Assembly: GCA_037893225.1 (NCBI GenBank)
Contig: JAZGUH010000185.1
Coordinates: 3,235,501-3,299,500 of the forward strand
Source of the DNA: Hippasteria phrygiana
Taxonomy: Eukaryota > Echinodermata > Asteroidea > Valvatida > Goniasteridae
Length of the DNA: 64,000 nucleotides
Direction of reading: 5' to 3'
Below are positions 13,512 to 28,209 of the stretch, in pieces. The notes under the pieces were generated by a model. It searched no databases, was not told the origin of the DNA, and worked only from the letters and a program-made list of their open reading frames with translations. The position numbers and the translations under genes were made by a program. Numbering within the stretch: position 1 is the first letter of the stretch; each line of letters starts with the position of its first letter.

Positions 13512-15094
13512 ATAGAGGCAAGTGTTTGTGGACAAACACAGGGCTGTTTCTAATTTTTTTATTGTTAGTTTGGATGTCAAATGTGTATGCAATATTTAAA
13601 GTTGTTTGTTTGTTAACAATGACGGAGGGATGAAGATGTTATTGGATGTGTGAAGGATTGGTTTAAAAAAGGAATCGTGTACAAATGCTATGGGAAATAG
13701 CCTAGGGAATGCCCCTTTAAGATGACATCACATAACATGTAATGACTTCATCATAACGTCATGTCAATTTTCATCTATGACACCGGGTGGCATACCTAAA
13801 TAGTGTGTTTCAACTGAATCGGACTTGTACATTTGTAGATATATGGCTTCGAAAAATGCCCCTTTAAGATGACGTCACGTGACATGTAATGACGTCATCA
13901 TGACGTAAAAGTTAGGCACACATTCTGAGCAGTTGGGGTAAGTGTCTGCCAAGTTTAAAAGTAGCCAAACTGGCCGGTAAGAAAGAAAACGTTTACAAAT
14001 GCAATGGGCAATAATCTAGCGAGTGCCCCTTTAAGATGACACCACGTGACATGTTATGACTTGATCATAACGTCATGTCAATGTTCATCTATAACACCCG
14101 GTGGTATACCTAGATATTACGTTCCAACTTAATCGGACTTGTACTTTTGTAGATATATGGCTTCGAAAAATGCCGCTTTAAGATGACGTCACGTGACATG
14201 TGATGACGTCATCATGACGTAAAAGTTCGGCACACATTGTGAGCAGTTGGTGTAAGTGTCTGAAAAGTTTAAAAGTAGCCAAAGTGGCCGGTAAGAAAGA
14301 AAACGTTTACAAATGCTATGTGCAATATTCTAGCGACTTGAAAAAAGAATTTTTTTCATGACGTCATCATGACGTCACACAATTTGCGCTTTTTAGGGCA
14401 TATCTTTGAGACATACCAAAGCTATAACAAAAAGAATTTTGAAAATATCTTGTTTTGTTCGCTAGATATATTGAAAAGAATGTTACGATTCTAAAACTTC
14501 AAAAATTTAGCGACTTGAAAAAAGACTAGAAATCAACCCGTTTTATAAACAGCAAGCACATAATACCCATGGTTATCAGCCCTTCCCAGAATTCCTTTGT
14601 GTTATATTGAATTTGGTCTAAATTTTGAAATGGCTGTCATTTCTTACTTGAGTGAGCCACAATCATGAAATTTTGGAATTGGGTACAGCAAAATTCAATA
14701 TATACATTTTTGAAATCAGATTGACCCTTACATGCGTAAAAAAAAAAAAAGCATTTTTGATGACGTCATCATGACGTCACACAATTTTCGCTTTTTAAGG
14801 CATATCTTTGAGACATACCAAAGCTATAAGAAAAAGAATTTTGAAAATATCTTGTTTTGTTCGCTAGATATAATTTAATGAATGTTACGATTTTCAAAAT
14901 TCTAAAATTCATAAAAAATCACGTGATGACGTCACCATGACGTAAAAGATCGGCATGCATCCTGAGCAGTTGGTCTAAGTGTCTGTTAAGTTTAAAGGCA
15001 ATCGGCTGCATAAAAGTAGCCAAAGTGCCTGGCAGAACGAAAACGTGTACAAAGTCTATGGGCAAAAAGTCTGAAAAAGAAAAAAAAAAAAAAA
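13512..15094 (-). repeat. Array cassette 5, aggcaa family, shortest cassette
   Basis: The terminal tetranucleotide here is ATAG rather than CTAG (13,512-13,515), the only degraded terminus I found in the array. The aggcaa spacer, the 8-bp hairpin, an A-variant run and one and a half B modules follow before the A-rich tract. Confidence 0.8.
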
Positions 15095-17922
15095 CTAGAA
15101 ACTGGTGTTTGTGTACAAACACAGGGCTGTTTCGGGTGTTTTTGTTTTTTTTGTGGGAGTATGATTCTAATTCTTGATGAGATATCAATGGTAGATGAAA
15201 CAAAATCTTGTTTTACATTCAAGCAATTACGTATCCTTAATCATAATTGTTTTGGAAATGTGAGCATACTTGCAGTTTGTGACCATGATGATGTCATTGT
15301 GATGTCACACATTTTGCACATTCATATGTAAGTACCTATCACCTAACAAATGTATTACAAATTGTTTTTTGAAATTAGCATGTAGGTTTGATGAGATATG
15401 GCTTTGGGGTTTAAAAACTTAAAAATTACTAGAAAATCGTATAATGATGTCATCATGACGTCATGTAATTTTTGTCAATAACGCCTGCTAGCATACCTAC
15501 ATATCACGTTTCAATTTCATTGGACTTGTAATTCTGTAGATATATGGCTTCGAAGAATCCACCTTTAAGATGACGTCACGTGACATGTGATGACATCATC
15601 ATAATGTCATGTCAATTTTCATCTATAAACTTGCAGACGTACCTAGATATTACATTTCAACTTAATCGAACTTGTACTTTTGTTTATATGTGGCTTCAAA
15701 AACTGCCCCTTTAAGATGACGTCAGGTGACATGTGATGAAGTCATCATAACGTCATGTCAATTTTCATCTATAAACCTGCTGGCCTACTTAGGTATTACA
15801 TTTCAACTTAATCGAGCTTGTACTTTTGTAGATATGGCTTCAAAAACTGCCCCTTTAAGATGACATCACGTGACATGTGATGACATCATGATAATGTCAT
15901 GTCAATTTTCAGCTATAAACCTACTGGGCTACCTAGATATTACTTTTCAACTTAATCGAACTTGTAATTTTGTTTATATATGGCTTCAAAAACTGCCCCT
16001 TTAAGATGACGTCACGTGACATGTGATGACGTCATCATAACGTCAATTCAATTTTTATCTATAAACCTACTAGGCTACCTAGATATTACTTTTAAACTTA
16101 ATCGGACTTGTGCTTTTGTAGACATATGGCTTCAAAAACTGCCCCTTTAAGATGACGTCACGTGACATGTGATGACATCAATTATGATAATGTCATGTCA
16201 ATTTTCAGCTATAAACCTACTGGGCTACCTAGATATTACTTTTCAACTTAATCGAATTTGTACTTTTGTAGATATACGGCTTCAAAAACTGCCCCTTTAA
16301 GATGACGTCACGTGGCATGTGATGACGTCATCAAGAGGTAAAAGTTCGGCACACATTGTGAGCAGTTAGTCTAAGTGTCTGTCAAGTTTAAAAGTACCCA
16401 AAGTGCCGGTAAGAAAAAAAACGTGTACAAATGCTATAGGCAATAATCTAGCGAGTGCCCCTTTAAGATGACACCACGTGACATGTTATGACTTGATCAT
16501 AACGTCATGTCAATTTTCATCTATAACACCAGGTGGCATACCTTACGTTCCAACTGAATCGGACTTGTACTTTTGTAGATATATGGCTTCGAAAAATGCC
16601 CCTTTAAGATGACGTCACGTGACATGTGATGACGTCATCAGGACGTAAAAGTTCGGCACACATTGTGAGCAGTTGGGGTAAGTGTCTGCCAAGTTTAAAA
16701 GTAGCCAATGTGGCCGGTAAGAAAGTAAACGTTTACAAATGCTATGGGCAATATTCTATCGACTTGAAAAAATAATTTTTTTATGACGTCATCATGACGT
16801 CACACAATTTTCGCTTTTTAGGGCATATCTTTGAGACATACCAAAGCTATAACAAAAAGAATTTTGAAAATATCTTGTTTTGTTCGCTAGATATATTGAA
16901 AAGAATGTTACGATTTAAAAAAATTAAAGATTCAGCGACTTGAAAAAAGACTAGAAATCAACCCCTTTTATAAACATCAAGCACATAATAGCCATGGTTA
17001 TCTGCCCGTCCCAGAATTCCTTTGTGTTATATTGAATTTGGTCTAAATTTTGAAATGGCTGTCATTTCTTACTTGAGTGAGCTACGATCATGAAATTTTG
17101 GAATTGGGTACAGAAAAATACAATGTATACATTTTTGTAATCAGATTGACCCTTACATGCGTTTAAAAAAAAAAATATTGTTGATGACGTCATCATGACG
17201 TCACACAATTTTCGCCATTTAGGGCATATCTTTGAGACATACCAAAGCTGTAACAAAAATAATTTTGAAAATATCTTGTTTTGTTCGCTAGATATATTGA
17301 AAAGAATGTTACGATTTTAAAACTTCAAAAATTCAGCGACTTGAAAAAAGACTAGAAATCAACCCCTTTTATAAACAGCAAGCTCATAATAGCCATGGTT
17401 ATCAGCCCGTCCCAGAATTCCTTTGTGTTATATTGAATTTGGTCTAAATTTTGAAATAGCTGTCATTTCTTACTTGAGTGAGCCACGATCATGAAATTTT
17501 GGAATTGGGTACAGAAAAATACAATGTATACATTTTTGTAATCGGATTGACCCTTACATGCGTTTTAAAAAAAATATATTGTTGATGACGTCATCATGAC
17601 GTCACACAGTTTTCGCTTTTTAGGGCATATCTTTGAGACATACCAAAGCTATGAGAAAAAGAATTTTGAAAATATCTTGTTTTGTTCGCTAGATATAATT
17701 TAATGAATGTTACGATTTTCAAAATTCAAAAATTCATAAAAAATCACGTGATGACGTCATCATGACGTAAAAGTTCGGCATACATTCTGAGCAGTTGGTC
17801 TAAGCGTCTGTTAAGTTTAAAGGCAATCGGCTGCATAAAACTAGCCAAAGTCCCTGGCAGAAAGAAATCGTGTACAAACGCTATGGGCAAAAAGTCTGAA
17901 AAAGAAAAAAAAAAAAAAAAAA
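15095..17922 (-). repeat. Array cassette 6, aaactg family (single member)
   Basis: Its CTAG is at 15,095-15,098, the spacer is 6 nt, and the hairpin differs by one loop base (GT instead of GG). Its leader (15,130-15,540) contains a sequence with CAATAACGCCTGCTAGC near 15,475. That sequence reappears at 34,975, where the array breaks off. An A run spans 15,540-16,340 and B modules span about 16,786-17,740. Confidence 0.8.
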
Positions 17923-19911
17923 CTAGAGGCAAGTGTTTGTGGACAAACACAGGGCTGTTTCTAATTTTTTTATTGTTAGTTTGGATGTCAAATGTGTATG
18001 CAATATTTAAAGTTGTTTGTTTGTTAACAATGACGGAGGGATGAAGATGTTGTTATTGGATGTGTGAAGGATTGGTTTAAAAAAAGGAATCGTGTACAAA
18101 TGCTATGGGAAATAGCCTAGCGAATGCCCCTTTAAGATGACATCACATAACATGTAATGACTTCATCATAACGTCATGTCAATTTTCATCTATGACACCG
18201 GGTGGCATACCTAAATGGTGTGTTTCAACTGAATCGGACTTGTACAGTTGTAGATATATGGCTTCGAAAAATGCCCCTTTAAGATGACGTCACGTGACAT
18301 GTGATGACGTCATCAGGACGTAAAAGTTAGGTACACATTCTGAGCAGTTGGGGTAAGTGTCTGCCAAGTTTAAAAGTAGCCAAACTGGCCGGTAAGAAAG
18401 AAAACGTTTACAAATGCTATGGGCAATAATCTAGCGAGTGCCCCTTTAAGATGACACCACGTGACATGTTATGACTTGATCATAACGTCATGTCAATGTT
18501 CATCTATAACACCCGGTGGCATACCTAGATATTACGTTCCAACTTAATCGGACTTGTACATTTGTAGATATATGGCTTCGAAAAATGCCCCTTTAAGATG
18601 ACGTCACGTGACATGTGATGACGTCATCAGGACGTAAAAGTTCGGCACACATTGTGAGCAGTTGGGGTAAGTGTCTGCCAAGTTTAAAAGTAGCCAATGT
18701 GGCCGGTAAGAAAGTAAACGTTTACAAATGCTATGGGCAATATTCTATCGACTTGAAAAAAGAATTTTTTTATGACGTCATCATGACGTCACACAATTTT
18801 CGCCATTTAGGGCATATCTTTGAGACATACCAAAGCTGTAACAAAAATAATTTTGAAAATATCTTGTTTTGTTCGCTAGATATATTGAAAAGAATGTTAC
18901 GATTTTAAAACTTCAAGAATTCAGCGACTTGAAAAAAGACTAGAAATCAACCCCTTTTATAAACAGCAAGCTCATAATAGCCATGGTTATCAGCCCGTCC
19001 CAGAATTCCTTTGTGTTATATTGAATTTGGTCTAAATTTTGAAATGGCTGTCATTTCTTACTTGAGTGAGCCACGATCATGAAATTTTGGAATTGGGTAC
19101 AGAAAAATACAAAGTATACATTTTTGTAATCGGATTGACCCTTACATGCGTTAAAAAAAAAACATATTTTTGATGACGTCATCATGACGTCACACAATTT
19201 TCGCCTTTTAGGACATATCTTTGAGACATACCAAAGCTATAACAAAAAGAATTTTGAAAATATCTTGTTTTGTTCGCTAGATATATTGAAAAGAATGTTA
19301 CGATTTTAAAACTTCAAAAATTCAGCGACTTGAAAAAAGACTAGAAATCAACCCCTTTTATAAACAGCAAGCTCATAATAGCCATGGTTATCAGCCCGTC
19401 CCAGAATTCCTTTGTGTTATATTGAATTTGGTCTAAATTTTGAAATGGCTGTCATTTCTTACTTGAGTGAGCCACGATCATGAAATTTTGGAATTGGGTA
19501 CAGAAAAATACAATGTATACATTTTTGTAATCGGATTGACCCTTACATGCGTTTTAAAAAAAATATATTGTTGATGACGTCATCATGACGTCACACAGTT
19601 TTCGCTTTTTAGGGCATATCTTTGAGACATACCAAAGCTATGAGAAAAAGAATTTTGAAAATATCTTGTTTTGTTCGCTAGATATAATTTAATGAATGTT
19701 ACGATTTTCAAAATTCAAAAATTCATAAAAAATCACGTGATGACGTCATCATGACGTAAAAGTTCGGCATACATTCTGAGCAGTTGGTCTAAGCGTCTGT
19801 TAAGTTTAAAGGCAATCGGCTGCATAAAACTAGCCAAAGTCCCTGGCAGAAAGAAATCGTGTACAAACGCTATGGGCAAAAAGTCTGAAAAAGAAAAAAA
19901 AAAAAAAAAAA
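17923..19911 (-). repeat. Array cassette 7, aggcaa family, first copy of a 1,989-bp tandem duplication
   Basis: This cassette is 1,989 bp, exactly the offset at which the following DNA repeats it. For example 17,744-17,950 equals 19,733-19,939 and 18,615-18,908 equals 20,604-20,897. I saw only isolated differences (such as 17,457 a versus 19,446 g). The identity extends past both CTAG borders, from roughly 17.3 to 21.4 kb. Confidence 0.9.
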
Positions 19912-22298
19912 CTAGAGGCAAGTGTTTGTGGACAAACACAGGGCTGTTTCTAATTTTTTTATTGTTAGTTTGGATGTCAAATGTGTATGCAATATTTAAA
20001 GTTGTTTGTTTGTTAACAATGACGGAGGGATGAAGATGTTGTTATTGGATGTGTGAAGGATTGGTTTAAAAAAAGGAATCGTGTACAAATGCTATGGGAA
20101 ATAGCCTAGCGAATGCCCCTTTAAGATGACATCACATAACATGTAATGACTTCATCATAACGTCATGTCAATTTTCATCTATGACACCGGGTGGCATACC
20201 TAAATGGTGTGTTTCAACTGAATCGGACTTGTACAGTTGTAGATATATGGCTTCGAAAAATGCCCCTTTAAGATGACGTCACGTGACATGTGATGACGTC
20301 ATCAGGACGTAAAAGTTAGGTACACATTCTGAGCAGTTGGGGTAAGTGTCTGCCAAGTTTAAAAGTAGCCAAACTGGCCGGTAAGAAAGAAAACGTTTAC
20401 AAATGCTATGGGCAATAATCTAGCGAGTGCCCCTTTAAGATGACACCACGTGACATGTTATGACTTGATCATAACGTCATGTCAATGTTCATCTATAACA
20501 CCCGGTGGCATACCTAGATATTACGTTCCAACTTAATCGGACTTGTACATTTGTAGATATATGGCTTCGAAAAATGCCCCTTTAAGATGACGTCACGTGA
20601 CATGTGATGACGTCATCAGGACGTAAAAGTTCGGCACACATTGTGAGCAGTTGGGGTAAGTGTCTGCCAAGTTTAAAAGTAGCCAATGTGGCCGGTAAGA
20701 AAGTAAACGTTTACAAATGCTATGGGCAATATTCTATCGACTTGAAAAAAGAATTTTTTTATGACGTCATCATGACGTCACACAATTTTCGCCATTTAGG
20801 GCATATCTTTGAGACATACCAAAGCTGTAACAAAAATAATTTTGAAAATATCTTGTTTTGTTCGCTAGATATATTGAAAAGAATGTTACGATTTTAAAAC
20901 TTCAAGAATTCAGCGACTTGAAAAAAGACTAGAAATCAACCCCTTTTATAAACAGCAAGCTCATAATAGCCATGGTTATCAGCCCGTCCCAGAATTCCTT
21001 TGTGTTATATTGAATTTGGTCTAAATTTTGAAATGGCTGTCATTTCTTACTTGAGTGAGCCACGATCATGAAATTTTGGAATTGGGTACAGAAAAATACA
21101 AAGTATACATTTTTGTAATCGGATTGACCCTTACATGCGTTAAAAAAAAAACATATTTTTGATGACGTCATCATGACGTCACACAATTTTCGCCTTTTAG
21201 GACATATCTTTGAGACATACCAAAGCTATAACAAAAAGAATTTTGAAAATATCTTGTTTTGTTCGCTAGATATATTGAAAAGAATGTTACGATTTTAAAA
21301 CTTCAAAAATTCAGCGACTTGAAAAAAGACTAGAAATCAACCCCTTTTATAAACAGCAAGCTCATAATAGCCATGGTTATCAGCCCTTCCCAGAATTCCT
21401 TTGTGTTATATTGAATTTGGTCAAAATTTTGAAATGGCTGTTATTTCTTACTTGAGTGAGCCACGATCATGAAATTTTGGAATTGGGTACAGAAAAATAC
21501 AATGTATACATTTTTGTAATCAGATTGACCCTTACATGCGTTTAAAAAAAAAAATATTGTTGATGACGTCATCATGACGTCACACAATTTTCGCCATTTA
21601 GGGCATATCTTTGAGACATACCAAAGCTGTAACAAAAATTATTTTGAAAATATCTTGTTTTGTTCGCTAGATATATTGAAAAGAATGTTACGATTTTAAA
21701 ACTTCTAAAATTCAGCGACTTGAAAAAAGACTAGAAATCAACCCCTTTTATAAACAGCAAGCTCATAATAGCCATGGTTATCAGCCCGTCCCAGAATTCC
21801 TTTGTGTTATATTGAATTTGGTCTAAATTTTGAAATGGCTGTCATTTCTTACTTGAGTGAGCCACGATCATGAAATTTTGGAATTGGGTACAGAAAAATA
21901 CAATGTATACATTTTTGTAATCAGATTGACCCTTACATGCGTTAAAAAAAAAACATATTTTTGATGACGTCATCATGACGTCACACAATTTTCGCTTTTT
22001 ATGGCATATCTTTGAGACATACCAAAGCTATAAGAAAAAGAATTTTGAAAATATCTTGTTTTGTTCGCTAGATATAATTTAATGAATGTTACGATTTTCA
22101 AAATTCAAAAATTCATAAAAAATCACGTGATGACGTCATCATGACGTAAAAGTTCGGCATGCATCCTGAGTAGTTGGTCTAAGTGTCTGTTAAGTTTAAA
22201 GGCAATCGGCTGCATAAAAGTAGCCAAAGTGCCTGGCAGAAAGAAAACGTGTACAAACGCTATGGGCAAAAGTCTGAAAAAGAAGAAAAAAAAAAAAA
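19912..22298 (-). repeat. Array cassette 8, aggcaa family, second copy plus extra B modules
   Basis: The first ~1.5 kb copies cassette 7. Divergence starts near 21,385, where an additional 401-bp B module is present (B starts near 20,764, 21,164, 21,564 and 21,966). The two cassettes therefore differ by a change in B copy number. Confidence 0.88.
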
Positions 22299-25024
22299 CT
22301 AGAGCTTTGGTGTTTGTGGACAAACACAGGGCTGTTTCGTTTGGGGGGTTTTTGGTAGTTTGATTCTTAATTTTTGAGATTTCAATGGTGGATCAAAAAA
22401 TCTCGTTTTACATTCATGGTCGTCTACGATAGGTCATGCAATCACGTAGGCTTATTCATAATCGTTTTGGAAATGTGAGCATACAAGGAGTTGATGACCA
22501 TGATTACGTCATCAGACGTCACACATTTTTCACATTTATATTTAAGTGTGTATGACCTAAAAATATATTACAAGAATTATCAAAAATTGTTTAAAATTCA
22601 TGTTAGATACCACGTTTCAACTTAATCGAACTTGTACTTTTGTAGATAGATGGCTTCAAAAACTGCCCCTTTAAGATGACGTCACGTGACATGTGATGAA
22701 GTCATCATAATGTCATGTCAATTTTCATCTATGAACCTGCAGATCTGCCTGGATATTACATTTCAACTTAATCGAACTTGTACTTTTGTTTATATGTGGC
22801 TTCAAAAACTGCCCCTTTAAGATGACGTCAGGTGACATGTGATGAAGTCATCATAACGTCATGTCAATTTTCATCTATAAACCTGCTGGCCTACTTAGAT
22901 ATTACATTTCAACTTAATCGAGCTTGTACTTTTGTAGATATGGCTTCAAAAACTGCCCCTTTAAGATGACGTCACGTGACATGTGATGACATCATGATAA
23001 TGTCATGTCAATTTTCAGCTATAAACCTACTGGGCTACCTAGATATTACTTTTCAACTTAATCGAACTTGTAATTTTGTTTATATATGGCTTCAAAAACT
23101 GCCCCTTTAAGATGACGTCACGTGACATGTGATGACGTCATCATAACGTCAATTCAATTTTTATCTATAAACCTACTGGGCTACCTAGATATTACTTTTG
23201 AACTTAATTGGACTTGTGCTTTTGTAGACATATGGCTTCAAAAACTGCCCCTTTAAGATGACGTCACGTGACATGTGATGACATCAATTATGATAATGTC
23301 ATGTCAATTTTCAGCTATAAACCTACTGGGCTACCTAGATATTACTTTTCAACTTAATCGAATTTGTACTTTTGTAGATATATGGCTTCAAAAACTGCCC
23401 CTTTAAGATGACGTCACGTGGCATGTCATGACGTCATCAAGAGGTAAAAGTTCGGCACACATTGTGAGCAGTTAGTCTAAGTGTCTGCCAAGTTTAAAAG
23501 TACCCAAAGTGCCGGTAAGAAAGAAAACGTGTACAAATGCTATAGGCAATAATCTAGCGAGTGCCCCTTTAAGATGACACCACGTGACATGTTATGACTT
23601 GATCATAACGTCATGTCAATTTTCATCTATAACACCAGGTGGCATACCTTACGTTCCAACTGAATCGGACTTGTACTTTTGTAGATATATGGCTTCGAAA
23701 AATGCCCCTTTAAGATGACGTCACGTGACATGTGATGACGTCATCAGGACGTAAAAGTTCGGCACACATTGTGAGCAGTTGGGGTAAGTGTCTGCCAAGT
23801 TTAAAAGTAGCCAATGTGGCCGGTAAGAAAGTAAACGTTTACAAATGCTATGGGCAATATTCTATCGACTTGAAAAAAGAATTTTTTTATGACGTCATCA
23901 TGACGTCACACAATTTTCGCTTTTTAGGGCATATCTTTGAGACATACCAAAGCTATAACAAAAAGAATTTTGAAAATATCTTGTTTTGTTCGCTAGATAT
24001 AGTGAAAAGAATGTTACGATTATAATACTTCAAGATTCAGCGACTTGAAAAAAGACTACAAATCAACCCTTTTTATAAACAGCATGCACATTTAAGCCAT
24101 GGTTATCAGCCCTTCCCAGAATTCCTTTGTGTTATATTGAATTTGGTCTACATTTTGAAATGGCTCCTATTTCTTACTTGAGTGAGCCACGATCACGAAA
24201 TTTTGGAATTAGGTACAGGAAAATTCAATGTATACATTTTTGTAATCAGATTGACCCTTACATGCGTTTAAAAAAAAAAATATTGTTGATGACGTCATCC
24301 TGACGTCACACAATTTTCGCCATTTAGGGCATATCTTTGAGACATACCAAAGCTGTAACAAAAATAATTTTGAAAATATCTTGTTTTGTTCGCTAGATAT
24401 ATTGAAAAGAATGTTACGATTTTAAAACTTCAAAAATTCAGCGACTTGAAAAAAGACTAGAAATCAACCCCTTTTATAAACAGCAAGCTCATAATAGCCA
24501 TGGTTATCAGCCCGTCCCAGAATTCCTTTGTGTTATATTGAATTTGGTCTAAATTTTGAAATGGCTGTCATTTCTTACTTGAGTGAGCCACGATCATGAA
24601 ATTTTGGAATTGGGTACAGAAAAATACAATGTATACATTTTTGTAATCGGATTGACCCTTACATGCGTTAAAAAACAAACACATTTTTGATGACGTCATC
24701 ATGACGTCACACAATTTTCGCAATTTAGGGCATATCTTTGAGACATACCAAAGCTATAAGAAAAAGAATTTAGAAAATATCTTGTTTTGTTCGCTAGATA
24801 TAATTTAATGAATGTTACGATTTTCAAAATTCAAAAATTCATAAAAAATTACGTGATGACGTCATCATGACGTAAAAGTTCGGCATGCATCCTGAGCAGT
24901 TGGTCTAAGTGTCTGTTAAGTTTAAAGGCAATCGGCTGCATAAAAGTAGCCAAAGTGCCTGGCAGAAAGAAAACGTGTACAAATGCTATGGGCAAAAAGT
25001 CTGAAAAAGAAAAAAAAAAAAAAA
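22299..25024 (-). repeat. Array cassette 9, agctttg family
   Basis: It has the CTAG header with the agctttg spacer, then the same leader as cassettes 4 and 13, an A run (22,610-23,440) and B modules (about 23,891-24,850). It is followed by an acatgttat cassette, as is cassette 1, so the pair agctttg-acatgttat occurs twice. Confidence 0.85.
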
Positions 25025-28000
25025 CTAGACATGTTATGTGTTTGTCCCGTGGACAAACACAGGGCTGTTTCGTGTTTTTTTTATTGTGTTAGTTAGTCAA
25101 ATGTTTATACAATAATTAACGTTATTGGATGTGTGAAGGATTGGTTTAAAGAAAGAAATCGAGTACAAATGTTATGGGGAATAGTGTAGCGAATGCTCCT
25201 TTAAAATGACATCACGTGACATGTGATCACTTCATAACGTCAAGTCAATGTTCACCTATAACACCCGGTGGCATACCTAGATACATGTTTGAACTTAATC
25301 GGACTTGTACTTTTGTAGATATATGGCTTTGAAAAATGCCTCTTTAAGATGACGTCACGTGACATGTGATGATGTCATCATGACGTAAAAGTTCGACACA
25401 CATTCTGAGCAGTTGGTCTAAGTGTCTGCCAATTTGAAAAGTACCCAAAGTGCCAATAAGAAAAAAGTGTACAAATGCTATGGGCAATAGTCTAGCGAAT
25501 GCTCCTTTAAGATGACATCACGTGACATGTGATGTCATCATAACGTTATGTCAACTTTCATCTATAACACACCGTGTAGCATACTTAGATATTACGTTTC
25601 AACTTAATCGGACTTGTACTTTTGTAGATACACAATGTATGGCTACGAAAAATGCCCTTTTAAGATGACGTCAAGTTGACATGTGATGACGTCATCATGA
25701 CATAAAAGTTCGACACACATTCTGAGCAGTTGGTCTAAGTGTCTGCCAATTTTAAAAGTACCCAAAGTGCCAGTAAGAAAAAAACATGTACAAATGCAAT
25801 AGTCTAGCGAATGCCCCTTTAAGATGACATCACGTGACATGTGATGACATCATGATAATGTCATGTCAATTTCCATCTATAAACCTACTGGCCTACCTAG
25901 ATATTACGTTTCAACTTAATTGAACTTGTACTTTTGTTGATATATGGCTTCCAAAACTGCCCCTTTAAGATGACGTCACGTGACATGTGATGACGTCGTC
26001 CTATTGTCATGTTTATTTTCATCTATGAACCTGCAGACCTACCTGGATATTACATTTCAACTTAATCGAATTTGTACTTTTGTAGATATATGGCTTCAAA
26101 ACTGCCCCTTTAAGATGACGTCACGTGACATGTGATGACATCAATCATGATAATGTCATGTCAATTTTCAGCTATAAACCTACTGGGCTACCTAGATATT
26201 ACTTTTCAACTTAATCGAACTTGTACTTTTGTAGATATATAGCTTCAAAAACTGCCCCTTTAAGATGACGTCACGTGGCATGTGATGACGTCATCATGTA
26301 TGTCTGTAATTCAAAAAGAATGTTATAAGACGCCTGATTGTTTCTGTGCTTTTCACTGAATGCACTTGTTAAATACACAACTTTTTCTCTTCAACATTTT
26401 GTTTTCAGGCTTGTATTGGAGTAACTTGCCTCTCAAATTTGAATCTATATTAATATTATGTGATATGTTCTTGATAAAAATGGATGTTGACATTGTGGCA
26501 CGTAGGAAGCAATAAAAAAAATTCTTTGAAAACAAGACCTTTGAATAAAGAGAGTTATTTAATGAAGTCTTACTAGTATATTTTTATTACAGTATATAAT
26601 TGAAAGAAAATACGGTCTTATTAACCCTAATAGTCCTGAATTCTCCAATTGTAATATGATTTTCCACACACCCTAGGGAGGTACAGTTAAATGCAAGGAA
26701 AGTTCGACATAATCTTACTGGTCAAAAGTTTCTCTGCCACAATTGACAAACCTGTCAACTTTTTAGCGCAAGAGGGCGGTAGTACTTAAAAAAATACTCC
26801 TCTGGTTGTGTTTAGTGAACTGTAGAGGGCAGCATACGAGTTTACTGGTAAAAACTCATTCACGGATTTTGTCCGGTGGCGCCTAGCACTGTATACCAAA
26901 CTTAACTAACAATTTAAGGCAAACACACACATAGAGCGGTGGGTGAGAGCGAAGCATACCCCATGTAGTGTTTGAAAACGGAAAACCAGTAATTAACGCA
27001 ACACACCTTAAAGAATAGACGGCTGAAACAAACTTTATTTGAGCAGTAGAAAATCACAGAACGCATTTTGTTTAATACATTGGAATTATAAACTGGAAAT
27101 TAAATGTAAGGTAATCCAAAAGACGATTGAGACAACATTTACTTGAGTGGAACAAAATACAACAATTATTTTTGAAAATTATGTTAAATCCTCCCAAATC
27201 ACAGAACGCAAAACTTGTTTACCTATGACGTAAAAAACATATTTCAAAAAGAATTACAATAAGAATTTGGAAAGAATGTTATAAGACGCATGATTGTTTC
27301 TGTGCTTTTCACTGAATGCACTTGTTAAATACACAACTTTTTCTCTTCAACATTTTGTTTTCAGGCTTGTATTGGAGTAACTTGCCTCTCAAATTTGAAT
27401 CTTTATTAATATTATGTGATATGTTCTTGATAAAAATGCATGTTGACATTGTGGCACGTAGGAAGCAATAAAAAGAATTCTTTGAAAACAAGACCTTTGA
27501 ATAAAGAGAGTTATTTAATGAAGTCTTACTGGTATATTTTTATTACAGTATATAATTGAAAGAAAATACGGTCTTATTAACCCTAATAGTCCTGAATTCT
27601 CCAATTGTAATATGATTTTCCACACACCCTAGGGAGGTACAGTTAAATGCAAGGAAAGTTCGACATAATCTTACTGGTCAAAAGTTTCTCTGCCACAATT
27701 GACAAACCTGTCAACTTTTTAGCGCAAGAGGGCGGTAGTACTTAAAAAAATACTCCTCTGGTTGTGTTTAGTGAACTGTAGAGGGCAGCATACGAGTTTA
27801 CTGGTAAAAACTCATTCACGGATTTTGTCCGGTGGCGCCTAGCACTGTATACCAAACTTAACTAACAATTTAAGGCAAACACACACATAGAGCGGTGGGT
27901 GAGAGCGAAGCATACCCCATGTAGTGTTTGAAAACGGAAAACTAGTAATTAACGCAACACACCTTAAAGAATAGACGGCTGAAACAAACTTTATTTGAGC

Positions 28001-28209
28001 AGTAGAAAATCACAGAACGCATTTTTTTTAATACATTGGGAATTATAAACTGGAAATTAAAAGTAAGGTAATCCAAAATACGATTGAGACAACATTTACT
28101 TGAGTGGAACAAAATACAACAACTATTTTTGAAAATTATGTTAAATCCTCCCAAATCACAGAACGTAAAACTTGTTTACCTAAAAAACCTATTTCAAAAA
28201 GAATTACAA
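25025..28209 (-). repeat. Array cassette 10, acatgttat family, ending inside a C module
   Basis: It is colinear with cassette 2 through the A modules and two C modules (about 26,317-28,209). It then stops abruptly: the sequence that reads ATTACAATAAGAATTT at 5842 reads ATTACAACTAGAGG here. The break falls exactly at the CTAG of cassette 11 and there is no A-rich tract between them. This is the clearest sign that CTAG-plus-header behaves as an element end. Confidence 0.85.
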
